From: Marinilabiliales bacterium
GTDB taxonomy: Bacteria > Bacteroidota > Bacteroidia > Bacteroidales > F082
Length of the DNA: 10,541 nucleotides
Assembly (NCBI GenBank): GCA_002869465.1
Contig: PKSW01000387.1
Location: 1 to 10,541 of the forward strand
Reading direction: 5' to 3'
The notes below the pieces were generated by a model. That model was not told where the DNA came from. It searched no databases and saw only the letters and a program-made list of their open reading frames with translations. Shown here one piece after another: positions 6,534 to 10,541 of this stretch. Position numbers and translations under genes: made by a program. Each line of letters opens with the position of its first letter. The stretch's first letter is position 1.

Positions 6534-8111
6534 TTAATCTTTTTCCTCTTGATCTTTGGTTTCAATTTGAGGCTCAATATAATAGCCATCTCGTGATAGG
6601 AGGTGGTCAAGATTTGCCACACCGTATACGACAACCGCAGTTACAATGGCTGCTTGCTCCTGGTATTCGGGAATGCTCTTATTGTATAGATCTCTTTCTG
6701 TATGCCATATTTCCCTGTAGCTGAAATTATAGCCTTTCGGGTCCTCATTCCAGAATCCCAGCGTTGGAACACCTTTTACAGCGAAGGGTCCACTGTCAGT
6801 TCCCCAGGGTTTTTTGGGCCGTTCCCTGGGCTCTCTTTTTACCAATTTCAGTGGAAAGTCAGGATTAATGCTATTAACGGGTTCGCAAATCATTTGCATA
6901 TCATCCCACATGGCTTCTGATACTTCCATGGTGGCAGGTACTGTTGGTCCGCCATCCCGGTTAAACATATTGGAAATCTTGTCCAGTTTATCTTCGTTTC
7001 TTTCAATCCAGTTGGTAGATCCCAGTAAACCGAATTCTTCACCGGCCCACAAACAGACCAGGATAGTCCTTTTCGGTTTGCCTCCGGCTTTCATTATGAG
7101 ACGCGCAGCTTCCATAGATGGGGTAGCGCCTGAACCATCATCAACACCACCGGTAGCAACATCATATGAATCCAGGTGGCCTCCAACGATTACAATTTCA
7201 TCAGGGAATTCAGTACCCGGTATAATACCGATCACATTGTAATACTTTATTGGGCCCATTTTAAAGTGGTTTCTTATGTCGAACTCCAGTTCAAAATAGC
7301 GTCTTTCTTTGGCCATTTGTTCGATAATCTCATATTGATGTTCGTCCAGTTTAATATCAGGTACGGTGGGCAGGTTGTCAAATGTCATATTCATCAGGTT
7401 CTTCCTGTCATACATTACCCGAATGGGTACTGAAGATGATTGAATAATACCCAGAATCCCGGCCTCACGCATCTGGCTGTAAAACAGGGCTGGTTCTTCG
7501 ATATATGGAATTTCTTCCTTTTTATTTTCCGGTTCACTAATTTCCCTGTTTTCACGTCTGATTTCAGCATTTTGCTTTGCAATTTCTTCATTAACCTTTA
7601 TGATAGAATCACGTTTCATATCTGCTTTGAAAGAAATATCAATGGGAAAGCCGTTATTTTTACCTCCTATCAGCACCCAGGCACCTTTAAGGCGCCCTTT
7701 CATTCTGTCGAATTCTTTTTGTGTTGTTGGTTCTATCAAAACATGGCCCCTTTGAACACCTTTTGTTCCTGAAGTATAGGAAGGGGTGGCAAAATGCAGA
7801 TGCATTCCATCAACACTTAACATCCTGCCGAACCACGGACCACGATTAAACCCGACTGGTAATTCACCAGCTAAATCCATGTCAACTTCCATTCCCCATT
7901 CTTCGAATTTGGATGCAGCCCATTCTGCAGCATTTTCATAGGCATCGGAACCGATAGGCCTCCCACCAAATCGATTACACAAGATATCCAGGTGTTCCAT
8001 AGTTTGGTTGTCGGTTTTTCCGATTTCAATAATTTTTTCAACAACCGGGTCTGTTTGTGAAAATCCGGACAAGCTGAAAGCCAGCATCAATAGGGGTAAT
8101 AATAATTTCAT
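6534..8111 (-). CDS. Exported M28 zinc peptidase, carboxypeptidase Q-like
   Basis: The 525-residue product starts with MKLLLPLLMLAFSLSGFSQ, a clear signal peptide (cleavage after about residue 19), so it acts in the periplasm or outside. The PA-type insert around residues 85-270 is followed by the catalytic M28 domain. Visible co-catalytic zinc residues are H312 in GGHLDS, D324 in GGVDDGSG, general base E358 and ligand E359 in WAGEEFG, D386 in NRDGG, and H470 in IWHTERD. All five ligands and the base are present, so the enzyme should be active as an amino- or carboxypeptidase. The order and spacing resemble plasma glutamate carboxypeptidase/CPQ. The frame extends 25 codons upstream to 8186, but that start lacks a signal peptide and overlaps the preceding gene; the ATG at 8109-8111 is chosen. 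It follows the decarboxylase gene by 49 bp without an obvious promoter, so the two are probably cotranscribed. Confidence 0.93.
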   Translation of the reverse strand: MKLLLPLLMLAFSLSGFSQTDPVVEKIIEIGKTDNQTMEHLDILCNRFGGRPIGSDAYENAAEWAASKFEEWGMEVDMDLAGELPVGFNRGPWFGRMLSVDGMHLHFATPSYTSGTKGVQRGHVLIEPTTQKEFDRMKGRLKGAWVLIGGKNNGFPIDISFKADMKRDSIIKVNEEIAKQNAEIRRENREISEPENKKEEIPYIEEPALFYSQMREAGILGIIQSSSVPIRVMYDRKNLMNMTFDNLPTVPDIKLDEHQYEIIEQMAKERRYFELEFDIRNHFKMGPIKYYNVIGIIPGTEFPDEIVIVGGHLDSYDVATGGVDDGSGATPSMEAARLIMKAGGKPKRTILVCLWAGEEFGLLGSTNWIERNEDKLDKISNMFNRDGGPTVPATMEVSEAMWDDMQMICEPVNSINPDFPLKLVKREPRERPKKPWGTDSGPFAVKGVPTLGFWNEDPKGYNFSYREIWHTERDLYNKSIPEYQEQAAIVTAVVVYGVANLDHLLSRDGYYIEPQIETKDQEEKD

Positions 8112-8160
8112 GTTACGATGTTTAAAATAAAGTAATTGTGTGTTTAATATTTTATTCGGG

Positions 8161-9582
8161 TTATTCAATACTATCGGCAATATCAATTAATTCTTTTAAC
8201 AACAACTGCAAATGCGTTGTTTCTGTAAACGGGTTCATCAGCGTAACTCTTAAAAAGGTATCGCCATTCAATTCAGTTTGAACGATATAGAATTCGCCTT
8301 TTTCCAGGCTTTTCTTTCTAATCCTGTTATTCAGTTTATTTAAATCAAGTTCATTCTTTGGATCAAACCTGAAACAAACAATGTTCGACATGGGTTGTGC
8401 CGCCAGCTCAAAATCACGATGATCTTCAATCATCCCAGCGAATTCCCTGGCCAGGTCATATTGCCGCGTAACATATTCATTAAATATTTCAGTACCATAC
8501 GCCTGAATGATCGCATAGAATCTGACGCTCATCATAAGTTTGGTACACTCCAGCGTTCTTTTGGCATAATTATACCATTCCTTGTCCTGTTCATTTTCCC
8601 ATAGGTACTGAGCTTTCTGGCTAAAAGTTTTATATGAATCATCGCTGTTCTTAAAAAGGACAAGTGTGCTTAACGCAGGGCCCATCAGCATTTTATGCAA
8701 GTCGATAATTACAGAATCAGCCTTTTCAATATCATTTAATAAATTTTTATACTTCGGCGAATAAATAGCACCACCACCATGTGCTGCATCCAGGTGGAAC
8801 CAAATATTTTTTGAATCACAGAATTTCGATATGGCATTCAGGTCATCATAAGTGCCTGTAGAAGTGGAACAGCCATTTGCCACTACCGCGATTACCTTCA
8901 GTCCATCATTTTCCGCTTTCTGGAATAAGGGTTCCAATTGATCCGTTTGCATTTTATATGCTGCATCAACCGGTATTTTTATGATTCCTCTTGCACCAAG
9001 TCCCATGATCCTTGCTGCTTTATCAACCGAGTAGTGGGCCTGTTCGGAAACCATGATAGCCAGTCGACCCTCCATGCCATTTTCCCAGACGTCATTTTTC
9101 AAAATAGCTTGTCGGGCGCTTAAGAGCGCTGTTAAAGTGGCCAGTGTGCCTCCTGAGGTTAAAAATCCGTCTCCATCTTTGTTCCCAATAAGTTCTGCAA
9201 AATGTGAAACAATCCATTTTTCAAGTACACTTGCTACCGGACCCATTTCGTAAATGGCCATACCGTTATTGAGGAGAGCGCCCACCATGCTGGCAAGTGC
9301 TGTAACCGGCAGCGGAACGGCTACCTGGTGACCCATATAGCGGGGGTTATGCAATTGAATGGACTGATCGATCAAATCGGAAAAAAACTGCTGGGAGGAA
9401 ACGTCTTTTTGCAAATAATCTTTCCATTGATCATACAAATCATCCGGTTGCTTCCAGTCGATTACCTTTTTGGTTGTTCCGTTTATGGAATTTTCAAGAT
9501 AAGTGGCCAATTGTTCAACCAGTTCATGGCCTTCTTTTCTGAAAAGATCAGGATCGTATGCTTTTTGAAGTAGGTTATTCAA
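8161..9582 (-). CDS. Group II PLP-dependent amino acid decarboxylase family protein
   Basis: The 473-residue protein has the fold-type I decarboxylase signatures. TSGGT (142-146) binds the cofactor phosphate. H183 in SEQAHYS stacks on the PLP ring. D265 in HLDAAHGG contacts the pyridine nitrogen. K297 in IDLHKML forms the Schiff base. The family includes glutamate, aromatic L-amino acid, histidine and L-2,4-diaminobutyrate decarboxylases; the exact substrate cannot be read from the sequence, and some members are aldehyde synthases or sulfinate decarboxylases. The start is a TTG (9580-9582): the frame upstream contains no ATG before a stop, and the first internal ATG is at residue 83, after conserved N-terminal sequence. 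It is the first gene of a leftward pair with the M28 peptidase. Its promoter lies in the divergent spacer. Confidence 0.92.
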   Translation of the reverse strand: MNNLLQKAYDPDLFRKEGHELVEQLATYLENSINGTTKKVIDWKQPDDLYDQWKDYLQKDVSSQQFFSDLIDQSIQLHNPRYMGHQVAVPLPVTALASMVGALLNNGMAIYEMGPVASVLEKWIVSHFAELIGNKDGDGFLTSGGTLATLTALLSARQAILKNDVWENGMEGRLAIMVSEQAHYSVDKAARIMGLGARGIIKIPVDAAYKMQTDQLEPLFQKAENDGLKVIAVVANGCSTSTGTYDDLNAISKFCDSKNIWFHLDAAHGGGAIYSPKYKNLLNDIEKADSVIIDLHKMLMGPALSTLVLFKNSDDSYKTFSQKAQYLWENEQDKEWYNYAKRTLECTKLMMSVRFYAIIQAYGTEIFNEYVTRQYDLAREFAGMIEDHRDFELAAQPMSNIVCFRFDPKNELDLNKLNNRIRKKSLEKGEFYIVQTELNGDTFLRVTLMNPFTETTHLQLLLKELIDIADSIE

Positions 9583-9604
9583 TGTGATCAGGAATTTATT
9601 ATGC

Positions 9605-9662
9605 TTTTCGAAAACTTGTTAATAAGAAGATCAAAATTAACTTATTATTTATAACTTCGAAA
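9605..9662. repeat. Nested dyad symmetry in the divergent spacer (candidate operator)
   Basis: Outer arms TTTCGAA (9606-9612) and TTCGAAA (9656-9662) and inner arms TAATAAG (9620-9626) and CTTATTA (9641-9647) are each perfect 7-bp inverted repeats about nearly the same centre (spacers of 7 and 8 nt on the two sides). The left outer arm is itself a 10-bp palindrome, TTTTCGAAAA. The dyad covers the decarboxylase -7 box. A paired regulator site is possible, but in AT-rich DNA part of this symmetry may be chance. Confidence 0.4.
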
Positions 9663-9665
9663 CAA
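9632..9665 (-). promoter_or_regulatory. Promoter of the decarboxylase-peptidase pair
   Basis: The minus strand has TAATTTTG (9632-9639), an exact TAnnTTTG match, with TTG (9663-9665) 23 nt upstream, the upper limit of the usual spacing. The -7 box ends 49 bp before the TTG start codon of the decarboxylase. For the rightward gene only a one-mismatch box, TAACTTCG at 9652-9659, is seen, with no -33 element at proper distance. Confidence 0.5.
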
Positions 9666-9674
9666 AAAAACACG

Positions 9675-10085
9675 TTGAAATTATTGATGATATATTGCGA
9701 CAAATTCGAGTACCAGCCGACTGTCAAAACATTGGATGAGTTTGAGGAAATTCATAACGGTGCTGCATTTGAGAAAACTTTAGTAGCTTTTATTCATGCC
9801 GAAGAAACAGATGAATCGGATATCAAATCAGTTGAAACAAAAATGGTAAAAAACCTGAAATGGGCAGCCAAAAAGAATGATACCAAATCAGTGTTGTTGC
9901 ATTCTTTTGCCCATCTCGCAGAAACGAAAGCTGAGCCGAATTATACAAAGGAATTATTCGACAGGGTAGAGGCCCGGATGAAACATGCGGACTATGCATG
10001 TGCACAAACAGCATTTGGTTATTTCATGGACCTTAATATTCAGGCACCAGGTATTTCACAGGCAAGGATTTATAAAAGTTTTTAA
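9675..10085 (+). CDS. Free-standing archaeal-type threonyl-tRNA synthetase editing domain protein
   Basis: The 136-residue protein corresponds over its whole length to the N-terminal editing domain of archaeal ThrRS (tRNA-Thr_ED family, DTD-like fold). It begins with the strand MKLLMIYCDKFEYQP, has a central LVAFIHAEE strand (36-44), the SFAHLAE block with H80 (77-83), and the TAFGYFMDLNIQAPG block (112-125) equivalent to the archaeal APFGWYKAFN region. The archaeal domain hydrolyses mischarged Ser-tRNA(Thr). Here the histidine is kept, but the tyrosine-lysine pair of archaeal FGWYK is replaced by F117-M118, so the known catalytic lysine is missing at that place. Activity is thus uncertain: it may be a diverged trans-editing enzyme, a D-aminoacyl-tRNA deacylase-like protein, or only a binding fold. 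The start is TTG; the next ATG (9687) would cut off the first beta strand. It is divergent from the decarboxylase, and 18 bp precede the DUF2807 gene. Confidence 0.72.
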   Translation: MKLLMIYCDKFEYQPTVKTLDEFEEIHNGAAFEKTLVAFIHAEETDESDIKSVETKMVKNLKWAAKKNDTKSVLLHSFAHLAETKAEPNYTKELFDRVEARMKHADYACAQTAFGYFMDLNIQAPGISQARIYKSF

Positions 10086-10103
10086 TAATTTAGATAAGTA
10101 ACT

Positions 10104-10541
10104 ATGAAAAATTCAGCATTATTCGTGGCATTTTTTGCATTCATCATATACTTCTCAGGGTGTAAGAAGGATAATGATGAAGATTGTATTGTTGGTAATG
10201 GTGACTTGAAGCAGGAGACGCGGGATGTTGGTGATTTCAGTCACATTAATGCAAATGGAGCATTTAACATCAGTTTTTCGCAAACCAGTGCTTCTCAGGT
10301 GGATTTATTTGGTGATTCAAATATTTTACCCATAATTAGCACAACTATTAGCCAGGGGAGCTTGAATATAACCACATTGGATGATAATTGTTATTCATCA
10401 CAGAATATGATTGAAATAACAGCCACATCGCCAGATTTTGATGGTGTTACATTAAATGGTGCAGGTAAAATAGAAGCGCATAATATCACTACTGATCAGT
10501 TGCGTTTTGAAACAAATGGTTCTGTAACAATAAATAGCTCT
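10104..10541 (+). CDS. DUF2807 (head GIN domain) lipoprotein, 3' end beyond the window
   Basis: The first 146 codons of an open frame are present and continue past the window edge. The N-terminus MKNSALFVAFFAFIIYFSGC is a lipoprotein signal with C20 as the lipidated cysteine. The following KKDNDED is a lysine plus acidic stretch like the Bacteroidota lipoprotein export signal, so surface display is plausible. From about residue 28 it shows the DUF2807 pattern: VGNGDLKQETRDVGDF, then SHINANGAFNISFSQ, a DSNILPII turn, and short repeating beta strands (VTLNGAGKIEA). This is the parallel-beta fold of putative auto-transporter adhesin head domains, of unknown function. The start is ATG, 18 bp behind the editing-domain gene on the same strand, so cotranscription is likely although no functional link is apparent. 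Confidence 0.85.
   Translation, partial: MKNSALFVAFFAFIIYFSGCKKDNDEDCIVGNGDLKQETRDVGDFSHINANGAFNISFSQTSASQVDLFGDSNILPIISTTISQGSLNITTLDDNCYSSQNMIEITATSPDFDGVTLNGAGKIEAHNITTDQLRFETNGSVTINSS

Noticed and set aside
6702..7772. Several rightward open frames (72-142 codons) opposite the M28 gene
   Set aside because: They are antisense shadows of a gene with a complete set of zinc-peptidase motifs and show no recognisable domain or promoter.
8112..8186. N-terminal extension of the M28 peptidase frame
   Set aside because: The extra 25 residues overlap the decarboxylase end and precede a standard signal peptide, which would then be internal. The ATG at 8109-8111 is far more likely.
9823..10014. 63-codon leftward frame inside the editing-domain gene
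   Set aside because: It is antisense to a recognisable protein, with no start signals or family resemblance.

Overview
The window looks like a chromosomal segment of a member of the Bacteroidota. It is AT-rich. Several genes are preceded by the Bacteroidota-type -7 box TAnnTTTG. The families present are ones common in that phylum: a DUF2490 barrel, a DUF2807 lipoprotein with an acidic/lysine stretch after the cysteine, CvfB and a CPQ-like M28 peptidase. The exact order cannot be fixed from the sequence; a Bacteroidales/Marinilabiliales- or Flavobacteriia-like host is a guess.

Left part (1-1652): a 5'-untranslated stretch with a possible leftward promoter is followed by a leftward DUF2490 outer-membrane protein gene. 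Next comes the most unusual locus of the window. An intact leftward tRNA-Arg(ACG) gene with a rho-independent terminator is overlapped at its 5' end by a small GIY-YIG nuclease-like ORF. Beyond the ORF lie a palindromic repeat and an exact second copy of the first 22 nt of the tRNA (24-bp direct repeat, 317 bp apart). Directly beyond that second copy is a good tRNA-type promoter. The simplest reading is that a roughly 317-bp GIY-YIG unit inserted into the tRNA gene and rebuilt its 5' end, so the tRNA is now read through the nuclease ORF.

Middle (1654-6398): a leftward LpxL/HtrB-like acyltransferase (lipid A or related lipid acylation) is divergent from a rightward 12-TM MFS transporter. The transporter meets, with no intergenic base, the end of a leftward three-gene operon: rarA (replication-fork AAA+ ATPase), cvfB (S1-domain RNA-binding protein) and a small uncharacterised protein.

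Right part (6534-10541): a leftward pair encodes a group II PLP-dependent decarboxylase and an exported CPQ-like M28 zinc peptidase. Divergent from it is a small gene resembling the archaeal threonyl-tRNA synthetase editing domain as a free-standing protein. After that comes a DUF2807 lipoprotein gene cut by the window end. The 92-bp divergent spacer carries nested dyad symmetry around the decarboxylase promoter, and both divergent genes appear to start at TTG.

Most of the window is ordinary housekeeping content. The tRNA/GIY-YIG arrangement and the free-standing editing-domain protein are the two things most worth following up.
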